41,203 bases of DNA from a bacterium (GCA_028278455.1 JANQEH010000013.1:1-41203), one strand, 5' to 3'; numbered from the stretch's first letter, positions 1 through 9,336 are shown. Numbers and translations are program-made. The notes: generated by a model not told the origin, from the letters alone.

Positions 1-50
1 AAGGCTCAGAAATGAAACAATTAGTAAAAAGAATGCGTAAAAACAAATAA
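1..50 (+). CDS. Possible 3' end of an upstream gene
   Basis: One + strand frame is open from base 3 to a TAA at 48-50 and encodes a basic, lysine- and arginine-rich tail of 15 residues. Such a tail is common at the C-terminus of nucleic-acid-binding proteins, but it is far too short to identify. It lies about 70 bases before the TetR gene and could equally be non-coding. Confidence 0.25.
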   Translation, partial: GSEMKQLVKRMRKNK

Positions 51-84
51 AGACGTATGTGATATTTTTTTTATAACAATTATG

Positions 85-98
85 ACCGACCAGTCAGT
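85..98. promoter_or_regulatory. TetR-type operator upstream of the export operon
   Basis: The 14-mer ACCGACCAGTCAGT is an imperfect palindrome of the form ACnGACnnGTCnGT, centred between 91 and 92. It sits 24 bases before the TetR start codon, in an AT-rich promoter-like stretch. Spaced GAC/GTC half-sites are typical of operators bound by TetR/AcrR-family dimers, and their genes are often autoregulated. The match is seen in the sequence; binding by the product of the adjacent gene is inferred. Confidence 0.6.
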
Positions 99-121
99 AA
101 TAATAAAAGAAAGGAATTAGC

Positions 122-745
122 ATGGCCCCAAAAATAATTGACAGGGAAGCAAGAAGAAAAGAGATACTCATGGCGGCGATGAAGGTTTCTGCAGCAAAAG
201 GAATTAAGAACGTAAAGATCGATGAGATCGCAGAAGCTGCCGGTGTCGGTAAAGGCACGATCTATGAGTATTTCAGCAGCAAAGAGGAAATTTTCGGTGC
301 TTCAATTGTAGAATTTCTTCAGCATATGGAAAAAATTATGGCCCAGAAGATGTTCAGGGCTGTTACTCCTCAGGATAAGATCAGGGCTATGCTTCATTCA
401 TGGGAGGAAGCATGCAAGAATGAAGACAATGATCTGGTGGCCCTGATGATTGATGTTTGGGCTGAAGGCATCCGCAGGGATAATAAAGAGCTGCTGAAAA
501 TTTTTAATATGAAGAAGGTCTATGAACGGTATCGGGAAATGGTTTCGGCGATATTGAAAGAAGGGATAAACCAGGGAGTTTTCAGGCAGATCGATGTCAT
601 TACGGTAGCGGGTTTACTCCTTGCTACTTTTGACGGAATCATGATCCAGTGGCTGCTTGACAGTGAAAATACAGACCTGAAAAAAACGGCTGATGTCCTC
701 TATGAAACATTGATGCTTGGTATAATTGCTAAAACGGATAATTAA
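122..745 (+). CDS. TetR/AcrR family transcriptional regulator
   Basis: A 207-residue one-component repressor of usual TetR length. The N-terminal helix-turn-helix covers about residues 14-56, with the typical recognition segment GVGKGTIYEYF at 41-51. The remaining helical region is the ligand-binding and dimerisation domain, which cannot be assigned a ligand by sequence. The ATG at 122 follows a weak purine-rich site (AAGGAA). It is the first gene of a tight operon: its stop overlaps the Shine-Dalgarno of the next gene. It probably represses itself and the downstream LolA-like, outer-membrane and RND genes through the palindrome at 85-98, and is probably released by a hydrophobic or membrane-active compound (inference). 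Confidence 0.93.
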   Translation: MAPKIIDREARRKEILMAAMKVSAAKGIKNVKIDEIAEAAGVGKGTIYEYFSSKEEIFGASIVEFLQHMEKIMAQKMFRAVTPQDKIRAMLHSWEEACKNEDNDLVALMIDVWAEGIRRDNKELLKIFNMKKVYERYREMVSAILKEGINQGVFRQIDVITVAGLLLATFDGIMIQWLLDSENTDLKKTADVLYETLMLGIIAKTDN

Positions 746-757
746 AGGAGGTGTACT

Positions 758-1513
758 GTGAAGAAATCAGTATCAATTTTATTGGTCTGGTATTTCCTCT
801 CTCCTGCTGTATTATCAGCACAGGAAATGACAGCAAAAGATTTGGTTCAGAAAGCTAATGATATATTATTCCAGGAATCATCATATGCAAAATCAAAGAT
901 GATCATTAATACAACTTCCGGGCAGAAGCGCGAACTGTTTTACGACTCCTGGATGAAGGACCGAGGCGAGAAGAACCTTATCAGATATACAGGACCAAGA
1001 AGGATAAAAGACCAGGCAATGCTTATGCTGAACAATGCCGACGATATCTGGAGCTATTTTCCCAGAACGAACAGGGTCAGGAAACTTGCTTCACACGCTA
1101 AGAAGCAGAAAATGCAGGGCAGCGATTTCTCTTATGAGGATATGGGCTCGGGAGATAGTTTTCTGACGGATTTCGAACATAAAAAACTAAGCGACGGTTC
1201 AAAAGAAGGTCATGATTGTTTCCAGGTGGAACTTAAGAAGAAAGACGGGATCGATTCTAATTATTCAAGGATGATCCTTTGGATAGATAAGGAAAATTAT
1301 ATTATATGGGTGATTGACTATTTCGACGAAAAGGATCCCGAAAGGATGGTAAAAACTCTTGTCCAGAGCGATCTGCAAATGATCGACAGTATTCCGACTC
1401 CAATGAAAATGGTGATGCATAATCACCTTGATAATTCTAGTACTGTTCAAGAACTTATCGAGATTAAATTCAACATTGAGATCGCGACAATATGTTTACG
1501 GAAAGAGGATTAA
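758..1513 (+). CDS. LolA-like outer membrane lipoprotein-sorting family protein (apparent C-terminal frameshift)
   Basis: A periplasmic LolA/LolB-fold protein of the COG2834 type that usually accompanies RND/MMPL exporters. The start is GTG at 758, six bases after a strong AAAGGAGG. A signal peptide ends around AQE (residues 21-23). The core motifs of this group (RYTGPRRIKDQAML; DIWSYFPRTNRVRKL) are intact. The reading frame ends in IATICLRKED, which does not look like the family tail. Moving by one base near 1482-1486 gives a family-like ending, RDNMFTERGLKK, and a TGA at 1519-1521 that overlaps the next ATG (1518) as ATGA. This indicates a missing base, either a real mutation or a sequence error. 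If real, only the last ~12 residues change. Likely role: passing a lipophilic substrate between the permease and the outer membrane. Confidence 0.88.
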   Translation: MKKSVSILLVWYFLSPAVLSAQEMTAKDLVQKANDILFQESSYAKSKMIINTTSGQKRELFYDSWMKDRGEKNLIRYTGPRRIKDQAMLMLNNADDIWSYFPRTNRVRKLASHAKKQKMQGSDFSYEDMGSGDSFLTDFEHKKLSDGSKEGHDCFQVELKKKDGIDSNYSRMILWIDKENYIIWVIDYFDEKDPERMVKTLVQSDLQMIDSIPTPMKMVMHNHLDNSSTVQELIEIKFNIEIATICLRKED

Positions 1514-1517
1514 AAAA

Positions 1518-2735
1518 ATGAGAAAAGCCGGTTCAGGATCAATAAAGCATTACAGAATTAAAAATTCTTTGACGATTTTATTTATGCTAATATTCACAAC
1601 AAATCCCGGTGTAACATTTGCGCAGGAGGAGAGAGTTGAAATCTTCGGATACTATGAACCTCAGGTTACCGGTTTCAAGATCGGGAACGATTTTCTTCAG
1701 CTTACATCAAATAAACTGAGAATCGATCTTGAAAAATCTATTTCCGACAGAATAGAATTCAAAGCTAATTATGATTTTATTACGTATAGCGGTCAGACGA
1801 CATTTTATTTGACAGATTATCTTGCAGATGAAATTGTCTCCACTCTGTCTCCCGAGACCAGAGAAAACTACATCCTCGATTTCAGTAACAGGGAATTCCT
1901 TGATAATGCCTTTCTGAGAATATCATTTAAAGGGTTTGACCTTACTATAGGTAAGCAGCAGATATCACCTGGTGCGGGATATGCATGGAATCCGACAGAT
2001 ATATTTAATATAAAGAGTGTACTTGATCCAACTTATGAGCAGGCTGGGCAGAATGCCGTAAGGGCTGACATCCCGGTCGGAGAATCTTCAAACCTGCTGT
2101 TGATATACAGCCCGGATAAGAACGCCAGGGAGAGCGGAAAATTCATTAGATATAAAGCTACGATCGGACATTTTGATGTTTCTATCCTGGGAGGAGAAAA
2201 ATACTGGAACCTGTCTGACTTTCATAATTCTGTATTCAGGAAAGAACGCCGCAGGCTTTCGGGGATGGACCTGTCCGGTGAAATGCTCGGGATCGGGGTA
2301 TGGGCGGAATGGGCTTATAATTACATGGAATTATCAGATGACTTTTTCGAGGGCCTGGTTGGTTTTGATTTTACGTTTGAGAGCGGCCTGTATATTCTAA
2401 ATGAACTTTATCGGAATGAACAGGGGAAAAATGATCAAAATGACTATAATCTGAATGACTGGCTAAGAAATATCTATGCCGAAACAAGGGCTCTGGCGAG
2501 AGACCAGTGGTATTCATATATGAGTTATCCCGCAACCGACCTTCTGAATATCGGATTCTCCGCCATTACGGCTTTGAATGACGGCAGCCTGGCATTCGTT
2601 CCCATGGCAGTCTATAATTTCGATGACAACCTCGATCTGACTATATTCGGCAATATTTATCTTGGTTCTGATGGAAAAACCTACTCTCCACTCCTGGGTA
2701 ACGGTCTTCTATTAAGAGCCAGATATTATTTCTAA
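1518..2735 (+). CDS. Outer-membrane beta-barrel protein of the RND operon
   Basis: A 405-residue protein with an N-terminal signal sequence (hydrophobic core about 18-31, likely cleavage near FAQ at 34-36) and alternating polar/aromatic strands. The C-terminus, RARYYF, ends in Phe as is usual for BamA-folded barrels. I chose ATG 1518 because it follows GGAAAGAGGA and would overlap the corrected stop of the preceding gene; an in-frame ATG at 1428 would bury the signal peptide and overlap the LolA-like gene by almost 90 bases. The family is not one I can name with certainty; it resembles DUF1302 or alginate-export-like barrels found with COG1033 RND proteins. It is probably the outer-membrane element of this export route. 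Confidence 0.8.
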   Translation: MRKAGSGSIKHYRIKNSLTILFMLIFTTNPGVTFAQEERVEIFGYYEPQVTGFKIGNDFLQLTSNKLRIDLEKSISDRIEFKANYDFITYSGQTTFYLTDYLADEIVSTLSPETRENYILDFSNREFLDNAFLRISFKGFDLTIGKQQISPGAGYAWNPTDIFNIKSVLDPTYEQAGQNAVRADIPVGESSNLLLIYSPDKNARESGKFIRYKATIGHFDVSILGGEKYWNLSDFHNSVFRKERRRLSGMDLSGEMLGIGVWAEWAYNYMELSDDFFEGLVGFDFTFESGLYILNELYRNEQGKNDQNDYNLNDWLRNIYAETRALARDQWYSYMSYPATDLLNIGFSAITALNDGSLAFVPMAVYNFDDNLDLTIFGNIYLGSDGKTYSPLLGNGLLLRARYYF

Positions 2736-2742
2736 GGAGAGT

Positions 2743-5496
2743 ATGAAAATGCGAGAGAAATTTTTTAGTTGGCTTGCCTCTGCAGCTTATAGAAGAGCGG
2801 TAATGATATTTGTTATTTGCTTCGCTGTTACGATCTTATTCGGAGCTTTAGCAGGGAACCTTCGGATGGAAATGACATGGAATGCTCTTGTACCTGAAAA
2901 TCATCCTGCAAAGGATACTTTTGAACAGGTAATTGAAGATTTCGGTGTGGCAACACAGATAATTATTGCGCTTGAAGGCCCGGACAGAGAAACTCTTATA
3001 GAGACGACAGAAGATCTGAAGCCTTTTCTCGAGAATATGACGATGGAGATACCCGCTGAAATGAACGGAGGGGAACCTGATAGAATGAAGATCGCCAGAC
3101 AGGTGCATGTCCAGATAGACACAGGTTTTATCGCTGAACATGGAATGATGCTGATAAAAGCAAAGGATCTCAGAAACCAGAAAGTGTTATATACCGACTA
3201 TAATCTTGTACCGTTTTTTACTCATGTGAATGATATCCTCGAATCCGAATATATTCAGAACTCGGACAATCTTACAAAGCAGGAAAAGGAATCTGTCCAG
3301 TATCTTGACGGTATGTACGACATGATTGAGTCTCTCGATCCTTCAGAGAATATTCCATCCGGAAAACTTGTCCGGCAATCCATTAATGCGATTACCATCA
3401 GTAATGGATATTCACTATCTACAGACAAGAAGATGCTTCTGGTCACTATCACTCCGACTGTCAATCTCAATGACAGGTTTGACCTAACAGCTCTTCTGGT
3501 TAATACTCTCGAAGCAGAGTTGGATAAATTCATAAGCCGTTACTCTGATATAACCTGCGGAATCACAGGCGGTCATGTGATCACAAGAGATGAGCTGGAA
3601 GCTGGAATGGATGACACAATAAGAAACGTATCAATAGCATTTGTCATTATACTTCTGGTGTTCATTGTGTCATTCCGTATGGTTTCAGGGCCTTTGCTTG
3701 CTATGATAGTGCTTATTTCGGGAATAACATGGGACATGGGACTGGCATACCTGGTAATTGGACGGTTAAATATTTTCACTGCAATGTGCGGAGTGATTCT
3801 TCTGGGGCTTGGTGTCGACTTTGCGATCCATATATTGTCTGCATATTCCGAGTTCAGGCACAAGGGGCATGATATAGAATCTTCACTACGTGAAGCCCTG
3901 ATGAGGATAGGCGGCGGGCTTGTGACCGGAGCCGTTACTACTGCATTTGCATTTTTAGCTCTGATCTTCACGACCTATCCGGCATTCCGGGAATTCGGAT
4001 TTGTAGTTGGAGCAGGGATCATTTCATGCCTGCTGGCATCATTGTTTTTTCTTCCCGCATCAATAGTGATAAAAGAGCGGATATGGATGAAGATCAGGAA
4101 GGACTATAAACCAAAACAGATTGATATGGAGTTCAAGTTCCTGGGATCTATTGCGGAGGTTACTACAGCCCGGCCCTGGACTTCCATAATTATTACAACA
4201 ATAATTACCGTTTTCCTCGGATTTTATATAAACGATGTATATATGAATGAGAATTATATGGATATGGAGCCCGAGGGGCTCGAATCCATAAGGCTCCAGA
4301 GAGAGATACCGAAAAGATTCAATATGTCGGCCGACAATATGGTAGCAGTTATGGATGATCTCGACGAAACCAACCGGCTGACAGACTTGCTTAACGAAAG
4401 GCCTGCCATCGGGATGGTGGAATCGATCACAGACTATCTACCCTCGCTGCAGAAACAGAAGGCGAGAATCCCGCTCATAAGAGAAATCGCAGAATACCAG
4501 AAATCATTACCGGATTCCCGGCCTGTTGATAAGGAAATGCTTATCGAAGAGCTTTACAGGTTCAGTGATAATCTTACTGAAATGTCTTCTATGGCATTCA
4601 TCAGCGGTCTGGACAGGGTATTCAATAAAACCAACTTCTTTCTCGGTTTGAATGAAGAAGGAGACCAGATCGGAGAAAACAGGGTGCTGACTGTCATTGA
4701 GAATATAGAAAACATGGAGAGTTCAGAATCAGTCCTTAAATTATACCAGGATTTGTTCATACCTGCAATGAAAAACCGTATCAGCTCAATGGCAAATCCT
4801 GAAATCATTACACTGGAGACCATACCTCAGAACATTAAAGACAGGTTTGCAAGCAATGACGGTACCCGTTATCTGCTCATTATTTATGCAAAAAAAGACA
4901 TCTGGGATGGACTGCTTACTTCACCATTCGTTAATACCGTTATCGAAGATGTTCCCGGTGCTTCAGGAATGCCGATCCTCATGCGGGCTATGATATTCAC
5001 CGCCAAGGAACAGGGTGCGATGGCTTTTCTCTTCGCTTTCATAGCGTTCCTGATAATCCTTATGATCGATTTCAGGAGCCCGAAAACAACACTAATAACA
5101 ACCGTACCCCTTTTTCTATCATTCCTGTGGATGTTTGGAATAATGGGCTTGATCGGTTTTCCTCTTTCGGTCGTTAATGTGATCGGCCTTCCCCTTATTC
5201 TTGGTATGGGCATAGATGACGGTGTGCACATTATTCACAGGTTCAGAGTAGAGGGGAAGAAAAAACTGGTTTATACTGTCTCGAGTATAGGCAAAGCGAT
5301 CTTTCTCACATCTATGACGACAATGCTCGGATTCGGATCGCTGATACCATCGACTTATAGAGGATATGCAAGTCTTGGTAAGCTTGTGACACTCGGTATC
5401 GGAATGTGTTTCATTTCATCGGTTATCATCCTTCCGGCGATCCTGAAGATTGCCTGGGGAGGAAAGAAGGAGCACCCGGGATTCTTTAAGGCTTGA
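2743..5496 (+). CDS. RND superfamily exporter (HAE3/MMPL type, COG1033)
   Basis: A 917-residue inner-membrane permease with the internal two-fold repeat of RND proteins. TM1 is at about 17-38, followed by a large periplasmic domain (about 40-290) and a bundle of five to six helices from about 296. A second periplasmic domain and a second helix bundle begin near residue 757. Each half carries an acidic motif in its membrane core: GLGVDF with Asp359 and GMGIDDG with Asp825/Asp826. These correspond to the proton-relay positions of RND/MMPL transporters. ATG 2743 follows AAGGAGAG. Its length fits the two-repeat HAE3 group, which exports lipids or other hydrophobic molecules; the substrate here is unknown. 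It is the last gene of the TetR operon. Confidence 0.92.
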   Translation: MKMREKFFSWLASAAYRRAVMIFVICFAVTILFGALAGNLRMEMTWNALVPENHPAKDTFEQVIEDFGVATQIIIALEGPDRETLIETTEDLKPFLENMTMEIPAEMNGGEPDRMKIARQVHVQIDTGFIAEHGMMLIKAKDLRNQKVLYTDYNLVPFFTHVNDILESEYIQNSDNLTKQEKESVQYLDGMYDMIESLDPSENIPSGKLVRQSINAITISNGYSLSTDKKMLLVTITPTVNLNDRFDLTALLVNTLEAELDKFISRYSDITCGITGGHVITRDELEAGMDDTIRNVSIAFVIILLVFIVSFRMVSGPLLAMIVLISGITWDMGLAYLVIGRLNIFTAMCGVILLGLGVDFAIHILSAYSEFRHKGHDIESSLREALMRIGGGLVTGAVTTAFAFLALIFTTYPAFREFGFVVGAGIISCLLASLFFLPASIVIKERIWMKIRKDYKPKQIDMEFKFLGSIAEVTTARPWTSIIITTIITVFLGFYINDVYMNENYMDMEPEGLESIRLQREIPKRFNMSADNMVAVMDDLDETNRLTDLLNERPAIGMVESITDYLPSLQKQKARIPLIREIAEYQKSLPDSRPVDKEMLIEELYRFSDNLTEMSSMAFISGLDRVFNKTNFFLGLNEEGDQIGENRVLTVIENIENMESSESVLKLYQDLFIPAMKNRISSMANPEIITLETIPQNIKDRFASNDGTRYLLIIYAKKDIWDGLLTSPFVNTVIEDVPGASGMPILMRAMIFTAKEQGAMAFLFAFIAFLIILMIDFRSPKTTLITTVPLFLSFLWMFGIMGLIGFPLSVVNVIGLPLILGMGIDDGVHIIHRFRVEGKKKLVYTVSSIGKAIFLTSMTTMLGFGSLIPSTYRGYASLGKLVTLGIGMCFISSVIILPAILKIAWGGKKEHPGFFKA

Positions 5497-5505
5497 TGCT
5501 TACAA

Positions 5506-5529
5506 CACCCGCAAACGAGTTTGTGGGTG
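5506..5529 (+). terminator. Hairpin just after the RND gene
   Basis: CACCCGCAAAC (5506-5516) pairs with GTTTGTGGGTG (5519-5529) with one G-T wobble, nine bases after the stop codon. No T-run follows, so it may be a 3'-stabilising hairpin rather than a classical intrinsic terminator. Confidence 0.4.
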
Positions 5530-5556
5530 CCATGGTAGAAAAGTATAACATAATCA

Positions 5557-5588
5557 GTCATTCCCACAGGTTTTTGGCGGGAATCCGG
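5557..5588. repeat. Degenerate GTCATTCCC...GGGAATCC dispersed repeat
   Basis: GTCATTCCC at 5557-5565 and GGCGGGAATCC at 5577-5587 form an imperfect inverted pair. This resembles the short GTCATTCCCGC-type intergenic repeats seen in many bacterial genomes. It lies in the 312-base spacer between the RND gene and the convergent protease gene. Apart from this, the hairpin at 5506, an AAGCCTGC element at 5644-5651 and the terminator at 5745, I see nothing in that spacer. Confidence 0.35.
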
Positions 5589-5744
5589 AAAACGCAGTTT
5601 GCCACCTTTGCGGTCACTTGCTGAATATTATCAAATCATGAAAGCCTGCGGCTACCCGGGATGATCGTATTAACTTGCAGATTATAGGTGTTTTCACCAA
5701 CACATTTCTTAACAGTTGCTCTCAAAGTTCAAACAACGATAAAG

Positions 5745-5780
5745 AAAGATCCCGCAGGTTTTGAAGCCTGCGGGATCTTT
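5745..5780. terminator. Bidirectional intrinsic terminator
   Basis: A perfect 14-bp inverted repeat, AAAGATCCCGCAGG (5745-5758) and CCTGCGGGATCTTT (5767-5780), encloses an 8-base loop and gives A-runs and T-runs on either side. It sits between the convergent RND gene (+, ends 5496) and the tricorn-like gene (-, ends 5809), so it can stop transcription from both. Its core, GCAGG...AAGCCTGC, matches other intergenic repeats in the window. Confidence 0.75.
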
Positions 5781-5808
5781 ACGCAAAGTGTCTATTCAAA
5801 AGGTAAAG

Positions 5809-8800
5809 CTATTTCTTCTTTACCGGATATCTTGGTATCTGAGGAATTACCTTCGGATTATTTCTGAGTTCTTCCATGATAACATTTATCGCCTGGTTAA
5901 GCTGTTCGTCCTCACCCATGAATTCCTTGTAAGGATCGTTGTCGATCTCGATATCAGGATCCACACCGTAACCTTCCATAACCCATTCACGTCCTTCTAT
6001 GTCATAACGGGCGAATTCAGGCAATGCGAGGGTTCCGCCGTCTACCAGTCTCGGTGAACCTCTATACCCTACAACTCCTCCCCATGAGCGCATACCGATC
6101 AACGGTCCCATGTTGTGCTGCTTGAACCTGTATGGGAAAATGTCCCCATCTGATGCCGAGAACTGGTCCAAAAGGCAGACCATCGGACCGTATATCATGG
6201 CACCCGGATTCGTCGTTGCATAAGTATTCCTTGCGACATTGATCATGACTATCTCTCTTCTGAGACGCTCGATGATCTGAGGGGATACGTTACCTCCGCC
6301 GTTTCCACGGACATCTACGATCAATGCTTTCTTGCGTGTCTGTGGATAATAATGTTTTACAAATTCATTCAGCCCGTTGGGTCCCATATCAGGAATATGT
6401 ACATATCCAACCTGTCCGTTGGTCGCTTCTTCAACCTTCCTGATGTTGGTCTGTACCATGTTATAGTAATACAGCGGCTGCTCATTTGCAATCGGCCTTA
6501 CGACAACATCGCGGCTCCCGTTCATGTCCGGTGTCGAGTTAATGGTGAGTGTTACCTGTTTACCTACAGTGTTAACAAGAGACTCATAGATGTTATTCAT
6601 CTGATTAGTCGGTTTATCGTCCACTGCTAAAATGAAATCACCTTCCTGAGCATTTATTCCGATTTCTGTCAAGGGTGACCTAACATTATTTGTCCAGTTT
6701 TCACCTTTCAGGATCTTCTTGATCTTGAAGTATCCGGATCCATCTTTTTCGAACTGAGCGCCCAGGAGGCCAAGCTGTACCCGCTGAGGCCGTGCAAGTG
6801 CACCACCGTTGATATAGCAATGGCTGTTATTTAGCTCTCCGACAACTTCACCCAGCACATAAGAAAGATCCTCGCGTGTATTAACGAACGGCAGCAGGTC
6901 GTCATATTTCTCGCGTACTTCTTCCCAGTCCACCCCATGCATGTTCGGAGCATAGAAGAAATCGCGAAAATGGCGCCAGACCTCATTATATATCTGCATC
7001 CATTCTTCATGTCTGTTTAAAGTCATTTCCATGTTAGACACATCCAGGAAAGACGGATTACCGATCGGCCCCATCGGAGTATTAATTATCGCATATCTGC
7101 CTCTCTGACTAATGAGCATCTTTTTACCGTCTGAGCTGATCTCATATCCATTTACAGCTCCAAGATCGGTCTCTCTGCCGCGGCCGAGATCGTATACGAA
7201 CAGGTGTACCTGAGTATCTCTAGCGCCTGCTCTCTGAAAATACAGTTTTCCCTTTAGAGCAGTCAGGTTAAAATAATTCGATCTCCTGACCGGAATGGCT
7301 GCTATACGGTCCATAATTCCGTCAGTGTCGATTGTGAATCCATCATCCTCTTTTTTGTCTTCTGCAGGTTCTTCCTTTTCCTCTTTATCCTCTTCATCAG
7401 TTTTAAAAGGTGTTTCGTCGCTTTTGGGTTTGAATGGAGAGTCCACATCTTTTCTCAAGGTCACGAAATAGATACCTGTCATGTCCTGGTAAATATGGTT
7501 GAATTCTGTCTGACCGTAAGTCGGAGCATAGTTACGTGCTGAAGTAAAGTACAGGTATTTCCCGTCAGGATCAAACACCGGCGAACCGGAATTGAACCAT
7601 CCGCTTGTTACTTCAAATTTCCTTTTCTGCTCAAGATTGTATACATATATCTTATTTTGTACTTCTTCTTCGGGCCTTGTAAATGCCAGCCACTTGCTGT
7701 CCGGAGACCAGTCGAAACTGCGAAATTCACCGGCATCAGACTTATCGACTTCCTTTATCCTTTTTTCGTCAATATCGACATATCTGAGACGCAGCATTTT
7801 ATCCGACCATGCGAGTTTTTTACTGTCCGGTGACCATACATGTCCATAATAATATGTATCTGCACCCGATGTCAGCTTGATCGGATCGCCCTTACCGTCG
7901 GACTGCATTATATATAGCTCATTCTCACCAGAGGCATCTGAATTGTAAGCGATCCATCTTCCGTCAGGTGACCAAACTGAATTGCGCTCATGAACACCTG
8001 ATGTATTTGTAAGATTGCGTGTATTGCCGTGTTGAGCGGGCACAGTGAATATCTCACCATGCGATCCGAATAGAGCTCTTTTACCGTCGGGGGAGATCTC
8101 AAAATTAGTAACCGTTCTGCCGACATTTATAATCGATCTTCTGCCGGAGTTGAAATCCTCATTGATGAAGATCCTGACCTTCTGGGCCCTATTTGAGGAC
8201 AGATCGAATTTATAAATGAAGCCCGCGTGCTCATAAACAATCGAATTACCACCCAGAGACGGAAATTTTATATCGAAATCGTTGTAATTCGTAAGTCTTT
8301 CAGATTGTTTGGTATTTGTGTCGTAAACGAACAGGTTCATTTTCTTATCGCCCCAGCGGTCCGAAAGATAATAGATCTTGTCACCATGCCACATCGGGAT
8401 AATGTTCTGCGCATCATTATTTGTAATATTTTCTGTCTGATTTGTGTTGAAATCAAATACCCAGACATCATCAGCCATACCGCCGCGGTATCTCTTCCAA
8501 GTACGGAATTCCCTGAAAATCCTGTTGAAGGCTAATTTGGATTCATCGGGAGAAAACGAGTTGAATCCGCCTCTTGGGAACGGAAGCTGTTCCGGGAGTC
8601 CGCCGGTTTTCGAAATGGTAAAGAGCTGTCCGTTGAACGAATTCGGCTCGCGCATTCTCGATCTGAAAACGATCTCGTTGTTGTTCTTCCAGCCCATAAC
8701 GATATTGTTCGGCCCCATTCTGTCTGCAACGTTATCTCTTCCCAGTGTTGCTGTGTAGGTTATCCTCTCGGGAATTCCGCCTTCTGACGGGATCAGGTAG

Positions 8801-9069
8801 ACTTCGGTGTTTCCGTCATACTGCCCTGTAAAGGCTATGCTTCTTCCATCTGGGGAGAAACGTGCGAACATCTCGAAACCGTCGTCGCTTGTAATGCGTC
8901 TGGCTGTTCCGCCGTCCGCGGATACTTTGTACAGATCACCGGCATAAGTAAAGACGATCTGGTCGCCGCTAATTGCCGGGAATCTTAGGAGTCTCGCCTC
9001 CTGCTGCGCGTAAACAGCACCGGCGATAACAAAAACAAATAATAAAGATAGAATCAGTGTTCTACGCAT
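5809..9069 (-). CDS. Secreted tricorn-like S41 family protease
   Basis: A 1086-residue tricorn protease homologue, which trims peptides from a larger protease. A signal peptide (1-21, ending VYAQ) sends it to the periplasm, unlike archaeal tricorn, which is cytosolic. The order is PD40/WD40-type beta-propeller repeats (about 25-540), an acidic lysine-rich linker (about 550-575), a C1 region, a PDZ domain (about 770-870) and the S41 catalytic domain to the end. Residues matching the archaeal Ser745-His746-Ser965-Glu1023 set are visible: Ser749-His750 in NNSHCYI, Ser973-Asp974 in SASDGDIF and Glu1032 in VMEGYGVDPD, so it should be active. It has a strong terminator after it and appears monocistronic. 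Confidence 0.94.
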   Translation of the reverse strand: MRRTLILSLLFVFVIAGAVYAQQEARLLRFPAISGDQIVFTYAGDLYKVSADGGTARRITSDDGFEMFARFSPDGRSIAFTGQYDGNTEVYLIPSEGGIPERITYTATLGRDNVADRMGPNNIVMGWKNNNEIVFRSRMREPNSFNGQLFTISKTGGLPEQLPFPRGGFNSFSPDESKLAFNRIFREFRTWKRYRGGMADDVWVFDFNTNQTENITNNDAQNIIPMWHGDKIYYLSDRWGDKKMNLFVYDTNTKQSERLTNYNDFDIKFPSLGGNSIVYEHAGFIYKFDLSSNRAQKVRIFINEDFNSGRRSIINVGRTVTNFEISPDGKRALFGSHGEIFTVPAQHGNTRNLTNTSGVHERNSVWSPDGRWIAYNSDASGENELYIMQSDGKGDPIKLTSGADTYYYGHVWSPDSKKLAWSDKMLRLRYVDIDEKRIKEVDKSDAGEFRSFDWSPDSKWLAFTRPEEEVQNKIYVYNLEQKRKFEVTSGWFNSGSPVFDPDGKYLYFTSARNYAPTYGQTEFNHIYQDMTGIYFVTLRKDVDSPFKPKSDETPFKTDEEDKEEKEEPAEDKKEDDGFTIDTDGIMDRIAAIPVRRSNYFNLTALKGKLYFQRAGARDTQVHLFVYDLGRGRETDLGAVNGYEISSDGKKMLISQRGRYAIINTPMGPIGNPSFLDVSNMEMTLNRHEEWMQIYNEVWRHFRDFFYAPNMHGVDWEEVREKYDDLLPFVNTREDLSYVLGEVVGELNNSHCYINGGALARPQRVQLGLLGAQFEKDGSGYFKIKKILKGENWTNNVRSPLTEIGINAQEGDFILAVDDKPTNQMNNIYESLVNTVGKQVTLTINSTPDMNGSRDVVVRPIANEQPLYYYNMVQTNIRKVEEATNGQVGYVHIPDMGPNGLNEFVKHYYPQTRKKALIVDVRGNGGGNVSPQIIERLRREIVMINVARNTYATTNPGAMIYGPMVCLLDQFSASDGDIFPYRFKQHNMGPLIGMRSWGGVVGYRGSPRLVDGGTLALPEFARYDIEGREWVMEGYGVDPDIEIDNDPYKEFMGEDEQLNQAINVIMEELRNNPKVIPQIPRYPVKKK

Positions 9070-9318
9070 GAGTTATCCTCCAATCCTTGTTTATTGGATA
9101 AATTGAATTAATTCTCTCGGTTATGATAGATCTTTGAATTTTGAGGGATGGTAATTTAAGGAATTTTATACGATATATCAACATTTAACTCAGGCAGTTA
9201 TTCAAAGCTCCGCGATCAATTTAACAAGTTACGGAGAATATAACAATATGTTTCTTGAACTGATTCCTTTTTTATAGGAAAAAGGTTTAGATTATTTTCA
9301 TTTGAATTTCATTAATGG

Positions 9319-9336
9319 TGCAGGCTGAAGCCTGCA
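9319..9336. repeat. Palindromic GCAGGCT-AGCCTGC intergenic repeat
   Basis: TGCAGGCT (9319-9326) and AGCCTGCA (9329-9336) are perfectly complementary around a 2-base centre, followed by TCTACCC. It lies just downstream of the uracil-DNA glycosylase gene on the minus strand but has no T-run. Related AAGCCTGC elements occur at 5644, 5765 and 35827. Confidence 0.5.

Noticed and set aside
1428-1517. Upstream start for the barrel gene
   Set aside because: It overlaps the LolA-like coding region and places the signal peptide in the interior; ATG 1518 has a good ribosome site.
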